Of a stretch of DNA of 64,000 bases, positions 11,663 to 24,500 are shown one piece after another. The notes under the pieces are model-generated. The model saw nothing but the letters and a program-made list of their open reading frames with translations. It was not told where the DNA came from and did no database searches. Each line of letters begins with the position of its first letter. Within the stretch, counting starts at the first letter, position 1. The stretch covers positions 746,001 through 810,000 of the forward strand of contig JAQFVV010006311.1 in NCBI GenBank assembly GCA_028023455.1, given 5' to 3'. The stretch is from Epiperipatus broadwayi (taxonomy: Eukaryota > Onychophora > Udeonychophora > Euonychophora > Peripatidae). Both the position numbers and the translations under genes were made by a program.

Positions 11663-13331
11663 ATGTTTAAGAGAAAATTTATTTGTCTGGATGTAAAAAT
11701 AAAAATTTTGGATCATCTTCCATCATGCATTACAAAAACTCTAAATTTACATAAAGCGAAAATCCAAACCATTAAAAGTTCTGTTGCTGTAGGATCTCCG
11801 ATATCTGAAAAATATGCAGCTCATCCCTGTGTACCAATAATTGAGAAAATGGAAAAGGCATTCTGCATTTGTATTGATCCATTGGATGGCAATATTATTA
11901 AACAAAAAGCCCTGAAAATTTTCAAAGATCTTAAAGAGAATGGAGAATCTTCTGACAGCTTAAATTTTATAGCAAGTAAAAGTTGGTTTGAAAAATTCAA
12001 AAAACGTTTTGCAATTCATAGCATAAGAATTCAAGGTGAATATGCATTGTTGTCCTGCCAGGACATATCAAGAAAAATTAAAAAAAAATTATAGGGCAAA
12101 GATATACACCATATCAAGTTTTTGATGCTGAGGAAACTGGGCTTTGGTGGAAAAAATGCCTAATAGAATCTTTATATATATATATAAAATCTGTATTTAA
12201 GGTATCTAAAGATCATGTAACACTATTTTTGTGTAGTAATGTACTAGGAGACTATGACAAAATCCTTGCTTGTTTATAGATCTTCAAATCCCCATGCACT
12301 TAACAGTGTAAATAACAATACCTTACTGATATAAGGGAAAGCAAATTCAAAAGTGTGGTTAACTGGAGATTTATTTAGAGAATGATTTTTAATGTATTTT
12401 ATGCCAAAAGTTGAAAATTAATTAAAGAAGAAGAAATTGAACTTCAAAATGCTGTTATTATTAGATAATTCTCCATATCACCCATAAGATTTGAGTCATC
12501 CCAATATCCAAGTAGTGTTACTACCATCAAACACTACTTTGTTGTTCCAGCCAAGGAATCAAGATATTATTTATACCTTTAAACCTTACAACATTTTTTT
12601 AATATGTCAAAGCATTAAACAGGAAGCAAACCTGGGCCAGCTGCTTGTAAGGCAGCTATGCTAACCACAAGATGACCAATGCTTGACAACCTTACAACAT
12701 TAGAAGCTATTACACTAAATTTTAGACACTAAGGAAATGAGATCAATTGATGTAATGAAAGCTTAAAGAAAATTTCAATTAAGCACTACATTGAAATCAT
12801 ATCCTGTTGTTGAAAGAACTAAAAACATGAATATTAAATGCATATTAAAAAAATGTCCACCATCAATTGAAATAAAAAATGGGTTTGAATTATTAGAAAA
12901 TGAAATTGGTGGCATATTAAAACTCGCTAAATAAATCAGAGGTTATAGTTTTGAGAATATGACTATTTAGAACTGTCAAGATTTATTAATGAAAGAAAAA
13001 ATTGGTGAAGCAATTTTGCTGGAAATGGCATCAGAAGTTGTAAAGCAAGTCAATTCTAAAAAGAATAGCCATGATAAAGATTGTGAAGTTAAGAAATAAC
13101 ATAATAAAAAAATTACAGCAAGACCTAAGATTAGCCAAAAGTCTAAAATCATTTTTCTTGAAACAAACCTATTCACTGAAAAAAATTCAAAAGAGAGCTG
13201 CAAAACTGATCTTGTAGGACCAGCAGACAAACTAAAATTATAGATTTTTTAAAGAGGACAGAAGAAACAAATGATAAAAAGGATTCAATGAGTGAAAATG
13301 ATTGTTTACATCAAATAGTGTTGAGGATAAA
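11663..13331 (+). pseudogene. Dead Tigger/pogo-type transposase
   Basis: The first 143 codons (11663-12094) read as the N-terminus of a Tigger transposase. This covers a psq-type helix-turn-helix around FKRKFICLDVKIKIL and the CENP-B-type domain with PLDGNIIKQKALKIF and SKSWFEKFKKRF (about residues 76-118). Downstream, in shifting frames, come remnants of the DDE core. FDAEETGL at 12121 has Glu where the family normally has the first Asp. LLLLDNSPYHP around 12458 keeps the second Asp. LPSNTTLLFQPRNQ around 12520-12562 has Asn where the third Asp is usual. Many stops and frameshifts lie between, and a tRNA-Gly retroposon interrupts the remnant at about 12596. The protein would have cut and pasted the element; this copy is inactive. 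Confidence 0.8.
12582..12701 (-). mobile_element. tRNA-Gly-derived retroposon, copy 2
   Basis: A perfect 14-bp direct repeat, AACCTTACAACATT, at 12582-12595 and 12688-12701 flanks the insertion. On the minus strand, 12682 to 12612 is a 71-nt tRNA-Gly-like sequence aligned with the copy at 6571-6641. It has the same GTTAGCATAGCTGCCTT block, a GTCAA leader and a TTTGACATAT trailer, then a short A-rich tail. The anticodon position reads TAC instead of TCC and the acceptor stem is further decayed. It sits inside the Tigger pseudogene and is therefore younger than that element. Confidence 0.85.
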
Positions 13332-13480
13332 AATTATTAAATTAAGGTTATTAAAATGAAAATAGTTTGTTTCTTTTCATTTTGTATTATACATACATAT
13401 GTTAATATTTTTAATAAAAATAAAGTTGCTTGTATGGATTTAAAAAAAAATTGTTTTGAATAAGTTTTTGGAACCTAACT

Positions 13481-13578
13481 CCCCTTTTTGTATTGGCTAT
13501 AGGTCTTATATAAGATGGTTTCACACAACACAACATTTTCTAGAAAGCTATCTATTGTGTTATAGGTGGGTAACCAGT
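13481..13578 (-). repeat. Possible right end of a Tigger-like element
   Basis: GGAACCTAACTCCCC near 13470-13484 and a GATGGTTTCACACAACACAAC block near 13515-13535 resemble Tigger/pogo 3' ends. TTGTGTTATAGGTGGGTAAC near 13555-13574 is close to the reverse complement of the CCCACCTACAACAC motif at about 9024-9037. It lies about 150 bp beyond the last transposase remnant, where the element end is expected. The exact boundary cannot be set by eye. Confidence 0.4.
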
Positions 13579-13839
13579 ATTTTGCATCAGTTTAATAAAA
13601 TAGGAACAAATTAAAATGTATCATCTAACAATTTACAAACAAATATTGTGAAAACAGTGAGAGAGAAAAGTAATTTTTTAAGGTATATGTTGATATTAAT
13701 TTAAGGAGTTTGCTATTAACTGAAAGGAGACCCTTTGATTCCTCTTGGAGGCCTTAAAGAAACCGAGCAGGGCAAATTCCTAATGTCCACTCCATACGTT
13801 CTTGTCATTGCAGCTGTTATTACTATGTGATTATTCATA

Positions 13840-16800
13840 TAGTATACGAACATGGATGGGCTGCTCACCAACATGCATTAGCCAGCGTGGTGAGTTTATT
13901 GGCTTTTTATCTCCGAGTTTAAGAATATTTTTTCAATATATACAATCATGACAGACAAAAGTAAATCATGGCCCTTATTCCCAGGAGGCTCTAAAGTCAC
14001 CAACCAAGGCAGCGATTGGTGGCCAAAGGCGGAGGGTGCTAAGAATCCCCTGATTGTGGACTCGAGCTGCCATTTGATGACGACTTTTTATTTAGGTATT
14101 TACAACTGCAGATCACTTTCAAGTGAAGGAAGATTGCAAGAGTTAGAAGAAAAACTGTCTTATATTAAATGGGACATTATTGGACTTTGTGAAGTTAGAA
14201 GAAAAGGTGAAGAAACAATTGATTTAAAAAGTGGACATATACTCTACTATAAAGGCACAAATATTGGAAATACAAGTGGAGTAGGAGTCATTATAAATAA
14301 AAAATGAAAGAATAACATTGTGGAGATTGATGGTATATCATACAGAGTGGCAAGATTAGTTTTACAACTTAATAGCAGATACCAAATGCAGATAATTCAG
14401 GTTTATGCCCCAACAAGTTCTCATAGTGATGAAGTTATAGAAGATTTTTATATGGATGTACAAAAGGCTTTTGATCAGAGTAAACAACATTTTAAAATTG
14501 TTATGGGAGACTTTAATGCTAGAATTGGTAACCATATGAAAGATGAAAATGATGTAGGTAATTTTGGTTATAGTAATAGAAATGAGAGAGGACGTAGACT
14601 TCTGGAGTTTGCTGAAAAAGAAAAACTTTATATTATGAATCCTTTTTTTGAGAAAAATGTTAAAAGGAAATGGACATGGAAGCATCCAAATGAAGGTACA
14701 GCAGAATTGGATTATATTTTGACTAACTGAAAATACATATTTCAAGATTGTAATGTTCTTAATAAATTTAACACAGAAAGTGATCATCGATTAGTAAGAT
14801 GTAAGATACATGTTAATATAAAACTAGAGAGACAAAAATTATTAAGAAAAACAATATTTACAGTTGATATTCCTAATTTTCAGAAACATTCTAATGAATT
14901 TAAATTAGAACTTACAAATCGGTTTCAAGTATTAGTAGATTTTGAACACGATTCAGATTTGAATGACATTAATAGGAAAATAAGCGATACATGTTTAAAA
15001 ACTGCAACAAAGATAGCTGGTAGAAAAAAGCAGCAATTGATCAATAAACTTTCTACTAAGACTAGAGAATTTATGAAGAAAAGAAGAAGTTAGAGGATAT
15101 ACAACAATGATGCATTAAAAAAGATTGAATATCTCGAATTTTGTAAAATGGTACGGAAAAGAGTTGAAAATGATATAAGAAAGTATAATTGTGAACTAGC
15201 AAGGAAAGCTGTAGAAGAGAATAAAAGTCTAAAGAGTGTAAAACAACATTTTGGTATTAGTAGGAAATTTATATTTGCAATAAGAAAAAAAGATGGCATT
15301 ATTACTAAAAAGAAAGATGACACCATAAAATATGTAGAAGACTTTTATCAAGAATTATATAGTAATAAAGAACAAGTGCCTCCTATACATATTATATCTT
15401 CCGAATTGCCCAGAATTTTGAATGAGGAAGTGAGACATGCAATTAAATTTATGAAGAAAGGGAAGGCTCCAGGTAATGATGGAATTGCAATTGATATATT
15501 AAAAGAAGCAAGTGAAGAAATAGATTTTTTTTAGCAAAGTTATATACCAAATGTCTTGGAAAAATACAGTATTAATATTAATATTTAAAAAAGGTGATAA
15601 AGAAGACATTAAAAATTACGACCTATCAGTCTTTTATCAGTTTTATACAAAATTTTTACTGAGATAATTACAACTCGTCTACAGAAAACACTGGATTTCC
15701 ACCAACCAAGAGAACAAGCTGAATTTAAAAGTGGTTTTAGCACAGTAGATCATATCCAGGTATTGAGAGAAATTATAGAAAGAACAAATGAAAATGAGTT
15801 GCCATTATGCTTAGGATTTGTAGATTATGAAAAGGCATTTGATTCTATAAATATTTCTTCAGTGATTAAAGTATTGGATCATCAAGGTGTAGATCCAGGA
15901 TATTGTCATATTTTGAAAAATATTTATAAAAATGCAACAGCAACAATTAGATTACATAATGATAGTAGGAAAATCAACACTGAAAAGGATGTAAGACAGG
16001 GTGACTCCATATCTCCAAAACTTTTTACAGCAGTGCTGTAAGAAGTATTTTGTGGATTAAAATGGGAATCTAAAGGAGTGAAAGTAAATAGAAATTATTT
16101 AAGTCATTTAGATTTTGCAGATGATGTAGTTGTTTTTGCAAATAATCCTTTAGAGCTACAGGAAATGTTGCAGGAGTTATCCGATGAAAATAGGAAAATA
16201 GGACTAAAGATAAATATTAAAAAGACTAAAGTAATGTTTAATAGATTTTCTCAAAATATGAAAATAAAGATTGATTATGATGAGTTATATCAGATTATTA
16301 ATACAGATGGAAACATAATGGATGAAATTAATCATAGAATTAAACTTGGTTGGAGTGCTTTTGATAGAAATAACTTGATACTAAAAGGAAATATGCCTAT
16401 GTGTTTGAAAAGGAAGGTTTTTAATAAAAGTGTTTTGCCAGTTTTTGCTTATGTATCTGAGACTTGGACCTTAATAAAAGAGCAATACAGAGACTTCAGA
16501 CCACTCAAAGAAGTATGGAAAGATGCATGTTGGGAATAACAAGAAGGGATCGAAAATACAATGTATGGGTAAGAGAACAAACAGGTGTTACTGACCTCAT
16601 TGAAAAAATTAAAAGACTGAAGTGGAGTTGGGCTGGACATATTGTTAGAAGGAATGATAACAAATGGACAATTGAAATTTTAAACTGGATTCCAAGAGAT
16701 TGTAAAAGACCCAGAAAGAGACCACATGTTAGATGGGTGGATGAAATAAGAAAGTGTGTAGGGGTGATGTGGAGAAGAAAAACTAAAGATAGGAAAAGTT

Positions 16801-16862
16801 GGATTGAACTTGGAGAGACCTTCATCCTGCAGTGGATTGATAATGGTTGATGATGATGATGA
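13840..16862 (+). pseudogene. Dead RTE-clade LINE (endonuclease + reverse transcriptase)
   Basis: This is a non-LTR retrotransposon ORF in several broken pieces. The apurinic-like endonuclease comes first: YNCRSL, the GLCEVRRKG glutamate motif (~14200), VMGDFNARIG (~14500), ELDYILT (~14710) and SDHRLV (~14780). The reverse transcriptase follows: GKAPGNDGIAIDIL (~15465), GFVDYEKAFDSI (~15810), RQGDSISPKLF and the catalytic LDFADDVVVF (~16110). Last is the RTE-type C-terminus with LGITRRDRKYNVWVREQTG and RPHVRWVDEIRK. Disabling changes include stops at about 14305, 14728 and 15091, frameshifts near 15530 and 16530, and a stop near 16039. The 3' end is a short (TGA)n tail at 16847-16862, typical of RTE elements. 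The 5' boundary is uncertain; the first clear codons start near 13948. Confidence 0.85.
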
Positions 16863-18589
16863 TTAATTTAATGCTAAAATATAAAACCTATCACACATAC
16901 ACAAAGCAATTCTTTACCTGATAAAAATTTTTACTTATGAAACTATTCTCATGCTTTTGATAAATTAAATATGTAGAAGACATTTTAGTGAAAAAAGTAT
17001 ATAAATCTGTAACTTTATTTAAATTATTAAAATAAAAATCTGAAAAAAAAAGAAGTATATTTTACTACTTCTGCATTCACTTTTGAAATATATTTACAAA
17101 TGCAGCCTTTATTTAATTTGTACAATAATAATATTTTCAATTTAATAAATAATAAAAACTTAAAAACATGACTTACCATAATGAACTTCCCATAGGCCAT
17201 TCTGAAAAACAAAAACGAAAAAAAAAAGTTATATACTTGTCTAAACATGCTTACCAATAAGTATTAGAGTTAAACATTACAAATAATATATTTATTACCA
17301 TTAGTTTTAGTAATATCATTATTAAACACTGACAATTTCAGTGAATTCTTTTCTTTTTGCAATAAGAATATCTCATGTGATATAAAACATAACTACTTAA
17401 TTATTAGATGGATACTCTAATTCAAGACTGTTTATTTCTATTCAGTAATAATGAAACATAAAAATAAAATTTAAAATTCAATCAAATAAAGGTAAAAAAT
17501 TAATTGTCACCCAAACAGAATTAAATTTTCAGAAAATCTAAGTGGAATAAGATTTTTAAAAAAAGGATTCTATGATTCATTTGTTAAAATAATCATTACT
17601 ATATCCATAAAGAAAAGTTATTAATTCATAATATCATAGAAATTTTAACCAAATATAGAAACACGTAATATATTTATAAACATTGAGTGGATTAACTGCA
17701 ATCAGATAATTGAATGTTAAATGTTTTGAGAATTATTTGATATTAAAACTTCAAAAATGACAGATTAAGCCTCATATCAGGAACTTCTAAACCATAATTC
17801 TGTCATTTTACCATTGCATTACACAAGAAAGGATAGTTACTATTAAGAATATAATTATAATCTTTTATAAATTGATTGCTTAGCCTAATTCATAACTTTG
17901 AGTGCCTGTTAAATGCAATCCACCCTCCCAGTATACTATATAAAATAATTGAAAAAAAAAAAGGGCAAAAATTTACTGTAAATTTAAATAAAAAATACTC
18001 TAATAAAATTTATTTTTATTTAAATAAAAATTAGAAATATTAATATTATGAAGCAATTAAATAATTATTAAAACATTCAAATCTTTTGGAATATTTATTT
18101 TCTAAAATATAAAATCCTTTGATTCTTAGAGATAAAAGTGATCGATTTATTTTTGTATAAGTTCATTAATATGTGCTGTATAGTTTGGTGTAATGATTTG
18201 TGCATTCTAAACCTCAAGATCCATGGAACATGGCTCAAGTCTGGCAGATCCAGTACAAATTCCAAGCAATAAATCATTAAATTATTACTTTAATTAATAT
18301 GTTATGTAAAGTTCTTGGAAAATGTACTTATTCTTAAACAAAGAATTACTTTATCTTTAAAACAATATTAAATTACAAATTGAAATATTTTGAATTTCTA
18401 ATAATATTTTTAAAAACTTCCTATTTTTAACTTACAATTTTTTATTATAAGCTATTAAACATTGTAAACATTGAATATAAAATATTAGTTTTATAATACT
18501 TTTTTTTGTAAAAAAAAACACTTCCTCTTTTGCAAAACAATATTATAATAATTTGTTAAGAAAAAAAAAAACCACTCTCTCGGTTATGA
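16863..18589. other. AT-rich non-coding sequence
   Basis: No gene or recognised repeat. T8-GT-A9 at 18500-18518 is another T-tract/A-tract palindrome. The frames at 17027-17257 and 18095-18277 have no domain. Confidence 0.55.
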
Positions 18590-20660
18590 ATAGATAGCAG
18601 TCTATATGTTGAGCAAAGGTCAAGAATAGAATAAATCTATTCTTGGAGCTTTTGGTTTTTATAAGGTTACTTTTGCTAACACTGCTGAAAATTTCAGAGT
18701 GAAATTAATATATCAGTGACATGAAATAGGGCATTAATAATTATTAGACAAATATTCAACTAATCTTCAGTTTAATCATCATGATTAACAATATTACAAT
18801 ATGTCACTCTTCAAATTTGGATCACACTTCATTGGAGTTAAATGACTTATTGTACTACCTGTATCATTATATTTTATTATCAGCATACTTTTGCCTATTT
18901 AACATAAATTTATTCTTAAAACAGGCAAAAATCCCTCACCAATCAGTGCAAGCCAGAGTAATCAATGGATGCCAGAAGGCTTGTTAATAAAATCCCCATC
19001 TAGTGCCTACTCATCCAATATCCCCAGACTAGCTTCTGGCTTGTGGCTTTCATCAGTAAGGAGCCTTGTATCTTAGAGCACTGCACCTAGATCTTAGGAT
19101 CTAATGCAACCCTCCAACAGCCATCTCTTAACTCTATTTAACTACAAAACTATGAGTCTTAAATTGAAAATAACAGTTATAAGCAAGCGTAAGAAATTCT
19201 GATCATGTGATGTTTATTGGCTTAAAACCAATTCTGCCTAATAGGATAGTGGTGGCTATGGTTATTAAAGAAGCAAAGTCCCCAAAATGTATAGGTACTG
19301 AACTGAGTTGTGACCTATATGACTATATAGGCTAATGAGCTTGGATTGAAAATATTATAGTGTTTTCAATTTAAAGCTCATAGTTTTGTAGTTAAGTAGA
19401 GATAAAAGGTGACTGCTGGAGGGTTGCATTAGATCCTAAGATCTAGTTGCAGTGCTCTCAGATCCAAGACTCCTCACTGACAAAAGCTACAAGCCAGAAA
19501 CTAGTCTGGGGATATTGAATGATTAGGCACTAGATGGGGATTTTATACACAAGTTTTCTGGCATTCATTGATTATTCTGGCTTGCACTGAGTGGCATTAC
19601 GTATAGAGAGTTTTGCCTGTTTTAATAACAGTTATAAGCAAGCATAAGAAATGGTGATCATATGATGTTTATTGACATAAATTTATTCTACTGTAAATGT
19701 GTTAATATTTGTATTTAGCTTCTTATCAATAAAAATTTTTTAATACATATTCAACTGCAAGATGGAAATAGAATATATCTTTTAATAATCTTATTTTAAT
19801 AATCAAATAGAAGTTAATAAATGTAAACATAAAATTAGAATAACCTAATATGTATATAATTAAGAGGTGAAATCTTTTTCTTTCAGGCTATGAATAAATA
19901 AAAATCTTTCTGTATGTTGAGTAAAGATTTAAGAACTGATGAACATTCAGAGTAAAATTAATATAACAACCAAATACAATATAGAATTAATAATTATTAT
20001 ACTAATAATCAATTATGCAAGTATAGAGGTAGAAAATCACTAATAGTCAACAAAAGTTAATAAATATAAACATGAAATTAATATAATTTAATGGATATGT
20101 AATTAATTTCTATTTCATTATTAAAAGAGATTCTATCTCCATTCTTGTATAGTTGATTATTAATCCAATAGTTATTAATGCCTCATTTTATCTGGCTGAT
20201 ATATTCATTCTGAATTTTTATCAATGTTGGCAAAGGTAAGCTTATAATCATCAAAATCTCCAAGAATAGACAGGATTATTCCATTTTTATCCCTTTATTT
20301 AACATTTAGAATGTTATTTAACCATAGACTGAGATAGCGATTTTCTTCTCTTAATTACATTTATATTAAGATGCACTAATTGAATGTTTACATTTATTAA
20401 CTTCTATTTGATTATTAAAACAAAATTATTAATTAAAGGAGAGATACTATCTCCATCTTTATATAATTGATTATTAATATAATAATTATTAAAGCCATAT
20501 TTTATATGACTAATATATTAATATCTCTGAATTTTCACCAGAGTTGATAAAGACTAAGTTTATAAACAGAAAAATCTCCAAGAATAAATGGATTAATTCT
20601 ATTCTTGATGCCATGTTTAACACACAAAGATAGTCTGAGTGTGTATATATTTTTTCTCTT
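18590..20660. repeat. Cluster of direct and inverted AT-rich repeat units
   Basis: A diverged ~180-bp unit occurs forward at about 18590-18775 and 19885-20030, and inverted at about 20125-20290 and 20445-20620. Landmarks are CTATTCTTGGAG (18637) with its complement CTCCAAGAATA at 20258 and 20576, and a TTCAGAGTGAAATTAATATA block with its complements. A second block, AATCAAATAGAAGTTAATAA (19800), reappears inverted at about 20400-20420 and in part at 20045. The foldback element at 18916-19625 is inserted between units. No coding sequence is recognised, and similarity is only roughly 70% by eye. Confidence 0.5.
18916..19625. mobile_element. Foldback element with TTAA-bounded ends (FB2)
   Basis: Perfect 15-bp terminal inverted repeats, TTAAAACAGGCAAAA, lie at 18916-18930 and (reverse complement) 19611-19625. 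The outer TTAA could be a piggyBac-like target duplication. The arms continue inward with high similarity: CAGTGCAAGCCAGAGTAATC and CTCATCCAATATCCCCAGAC on the left have complements at 19490-19590, and the GGATCTAATGCAACCCTCCA block pairs with its complement near 19422-19441. The arms are about 240 bp. The core matches FB1 at 2155-3227, but the tips differ. The spacer repeats a CAGTTATAAGCAAGC.TAAGAAA block that also lies just outside the right tip at 19626-19660. Confidence 0.7.
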
Positions 20661-23600
20661 ACTTACATATATTAGACTAAGCTAATTTCATATTTACTAC
20701 AATAATATCCATGAAGAATTTATTATAGAAAATATCCTATTTTAATATGATTATGATTTTTCTGAACTTTGGAGAGTTAATTTTTAAAATTAGTTACTGG
20801 AATATAATTATGAAATAAACATGTAGACACATAAATGCTTTTTTTTTTTTTATAAAAAAAACAAACAAACAAGCATTCATACTCTTATCTTTAAAATGAA
20901 CATACTTGTTATTTTTTAGATGATTGTCAAAATTGGGATGAAATTTTGTAGACTTCATTCAGCCTATCCTAAAGCCATGCTTGATCTATATTTTGTTCAA
21001 ATAAATATATTTTTTCTAGCTTTATTTGTATTGTTTTCTTTCTTATATTATTTATTTCTAGTAATAAAATGTTCAGGCCACTTCCATGTAAACATCGTAA
21101 TCTTTTTATTTAATTAATGTCAAATAAGGTTATTTAGATGAATAAAGTAGTATTTTTATATTAAACACATTCATTTCCTAAAAAATACTATCAATTTTAC
21201 TCATATTTCAAACAAGTGATTGCACATACTGTATACTAAGGAATTAAAGTTATAATGGAAAAATAACGATAATCGTTCAGAATATAATTTAAAAAAAAAA
21301 AAAAAAAATCTTTCAATTTATTGAAATAAAACAAAAAAGGCAAAAACTAAAACAATTTTTAACTTATCCTCTTCAGAGCAATAGTCTTTCCAATACCTTT
21401 GTAGATTTCACAAAGAAAGCTGCACTCATTAAGCTTGTGAATTGTTGGAAGGTAATAGTTTTTGCAATTTTCTCTCTATTAAGAATAGCTAAATATTCAT
21501 GTGACATAAATCTTAAATGGCTGGCTAACTTGGCTATGACTCATATCCCTGAATGAAAAATCCCTAGCTACTAAAACACGTTACATGACCATAGCAGATG
21601 TATATCATTGTATCATAAGGATTTTATACACTAAATTATATCTATGTTTATTTAAGTGATGTACACAGTTTAATTCAATATTTTAGCAAATATATAGTGT
21701 TTACATGATTTATCAAAATTCTAAAATGGAATGTCAGGTATTCTAATTTTATACATACAAACAAATTATTACAAAAAGAAGATCAAATATCAGCCTTTTG
21801 ACAGAAACTTAGTTACTCTATTATAAATGATGTTTATAGCATGAAAACTTGAAAATATTAATTCACTTAACTTTCAATTCTTTTTCTAGGAAAAATGAGA
21901 TGATTTAAAATGTAAAATAGTTGGTTGTTTAACAAGTTTTTCTTGACAGCTTAGGATGTGATATTTTAATTAACCTAATGAGACACTTTTATAATAACAA
22001 TACTAAAACATTTTAATTGTTATGATTAAAAGAAGATAATATCGTGTATTTTAAAATAATTAAAATTTTAAATTACCTTTTATATAAAGAGCATATTTAA
22101 TGAAGTGTTACAACTTAATTAAAATAAATACACTGTTGTAACATACTCTCATCTTGTCGATAAATTGAAAACAAATCATTATTACATTTTAACAACTATT
22201 TGTTCAAACACAGGTTACAAACATTGAAAGAAAAAAACCTGCTAATCAAGCCCATTGGGGTAGGTTGTGCCCATACAAAAATACATTATCAAAGGAGTGT
22301 CATGTTACTGTGATAATTAATAAAAATTTTATGTAAATGAAAAGATTTAGATTTCAAAATCACTCCATTGTTAGAAACATGTTCTGATTGTAAATATTTT
22401 TTATTTAAATATGAGGGAATTATTTTTTATAGACTTGTGACAATTGCTCAAAATATACTACATATTGTATACTTATGCTAAATTGAACAGACCTTACTGA
22501 TATTTTCAATTTCTTTCAAAAAAATAACTTTTATTTAAATATAAAAATGACACATTACAATAAATGACTTACTTTTAAAAAACTTATTAAAAAATAATGC
22601 TTCATAATAATTTCAGTAACTCAGCAGCAAATTGGACAACATTTGTATAATGGATAATTATATTTATCAGTTATATTTTATAAGTACCAGTGTGATTTGT
22701 TTGGTTTAGAACAGGGGTAGAGTGTCAGATTAAGGAATATGGAATCATAGGATTGCCTTTTGCAATAAAGCCATTCATTTATATATATTACTAGGATAAT
22801 CAAAAGCGCTCCTAAGTGGATAAAAATTTTAATTACCTAATTACTGTATTTATAAATATTCAATTATATAATTGCATATATTAATAGTCATATTATCTTT
22901 TTTTTTAATATTGATAATTTTTTAATATCAGTATTATCTTTTTACATTTTTTACTAATCTGCTGTTCTTTGGTTTTGGATCATCATGGTATTTATTATCT
23001 AGCTAAAAACTCATAATTGATCCATAATCTAAAAGTTATTGTTTTTTTTTACTATAGACCTGTGACCTGCTTTAGTTAAATAACTTAAATCCAAGGAAAA
23101 CAGAATTAGTATCAAAAAACGCTTATTTTTTAAAAAAAAAATATTATACACCCAAAATATTTAATTCTTAATAAATTTCATTATATTAATATTATCATTT
23201 AATGCCACTATGCTGAATGTAATGACCATATAACATCATTTGAAAGTTTTTTTAAATGATTGCACTATTGGGAACATGCACAAAACATTTGTTATCTAGT
23301 GGTAAAAATCAACTATTTAATTTTTTTATAGTTACACAACATAACCTATCATTAAATAAATAAACAAGACATTCTAAAAACTTCTAAAAATTTATCAAAT
23401 AAACAATGTATGTATGAAACTTTAAAAATTCTTCCCTTAAATACCTATAAATGTAACAATTCTTAACAGTTGGATATTGGATTGTATAGTATGTATATAA
23501 TAAATTATAGTATATACAATATAACTAAGTTATTAAATAATCAAGCACAAATATTTTATCATTCAATGAATATATGATAAGTAAATTTTATTAATAAAAA

Positions 23601-24279
23601 AAGAAAACAAGTTTATGTATAAGATTTTAAATTAAGTTTGAAAAAAACAAAACTAATGGTATTTGAAACAATTAAGAACTATTTCTAATAAACTAATTGC
23701 CATCATAGTTAAAACTGATGTAATTACTACTAATGGAATTTAAGGGTTATATAAGCCATATTATAACTATTGTACTCCAGAAAAGATAATGGAGACAAGC
23801 TGATATATAAGAAATAGAGGAAGCAAGAAATCACCTTTTCTCTTTATGATAAAGGATGCAGTTACAAGATTGTCCAGACTTCAGAGATAAATTAGCTGGC
23901 GAAGATAAGCAGAAGATGATCCTGTGCATATTCCAGAAAATTGGTTTCTTTCTGTAGATAATAAGCCATATAGGGTCTCTACATTTGTCCTGATCTTATG
24001 TTTTAGTAAATCAACCATGTGCATTGTAAAGATATGCAAACTAAAAATCAAATTACTTACAGAAAGTTATATATATATTAGTACTTTTACAGATGTTATA
24101 TAGCAAAGTATACTACATGTAAGAATAGCTGTATATATATATATATATATATATATATCAGGTTTCATAGATGAATAACTTACCATGAATGTCTATATTT
24201 AGTTTCAAACATGAATATTAATTTTATTATGTACACATATATAATTAATTGTTTGCATTAAAACAATGGTACATTACTT
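20661..24279. other. AT-rich non-coding sequence
   Basis: No supportable gene in 3.6 kb. It contains T/A tract palindromes near 20839-20860, a poly-A run near 21290-21308 and a (TA)n tract at about 24131-24158. A slightly less AT-rich patch at 23780-23990 carries a 33-codon open frame starting at an ATG near 23857 that could be a decayed exon or repeat; I do not recognise it. Confidence 0.5.
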
Positions 24280-24500
24280 TTCTTGAAAAAATTAGAAAAA
24301 TCAAATAGTGAATTGAAAAGTCAGATACAAAACTCAAATAGTGAATTAAGAAGTGAATTAAAAAGTCAGATACAAAACTCAAATAGTGAATTAAAAAGTG
24401 AATTAAAAAGTCAGATCCAAAACTCAAATAGTAAATTAGAACAATCAAATAGTGAATTAAAAAGTCAGATACAAAACTCCAATAGTGAATTAAAAAGTGA
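24280..24500 (+). pseudogene. Displaced gag fragment of LTR retrotransposon A
   Basis: These 221 bases are identical, as far as I can compare by eye, to 25967-26187 inside the gag gene of element A. They encode the repetitive coiled-coil stretch with SNSELKSQIQ units. The fragment runs straight into the first LTR with a 3-base shared TGA at the junction. It therefore sits outside the element, upstream of its 5' LTR. No LTR or start codon precedes it. It may be the remnant of an internally deleted upstream copy sharing this LTR, or a local rearrangement. Confidence 0.85.

Noticed and set aside
14362-16825. Minus-strand frames at 14362-14787, 15090-15326 and 16505-16825
   Set aside because: They are antisense to the LINE coding remnant and carry no domain.
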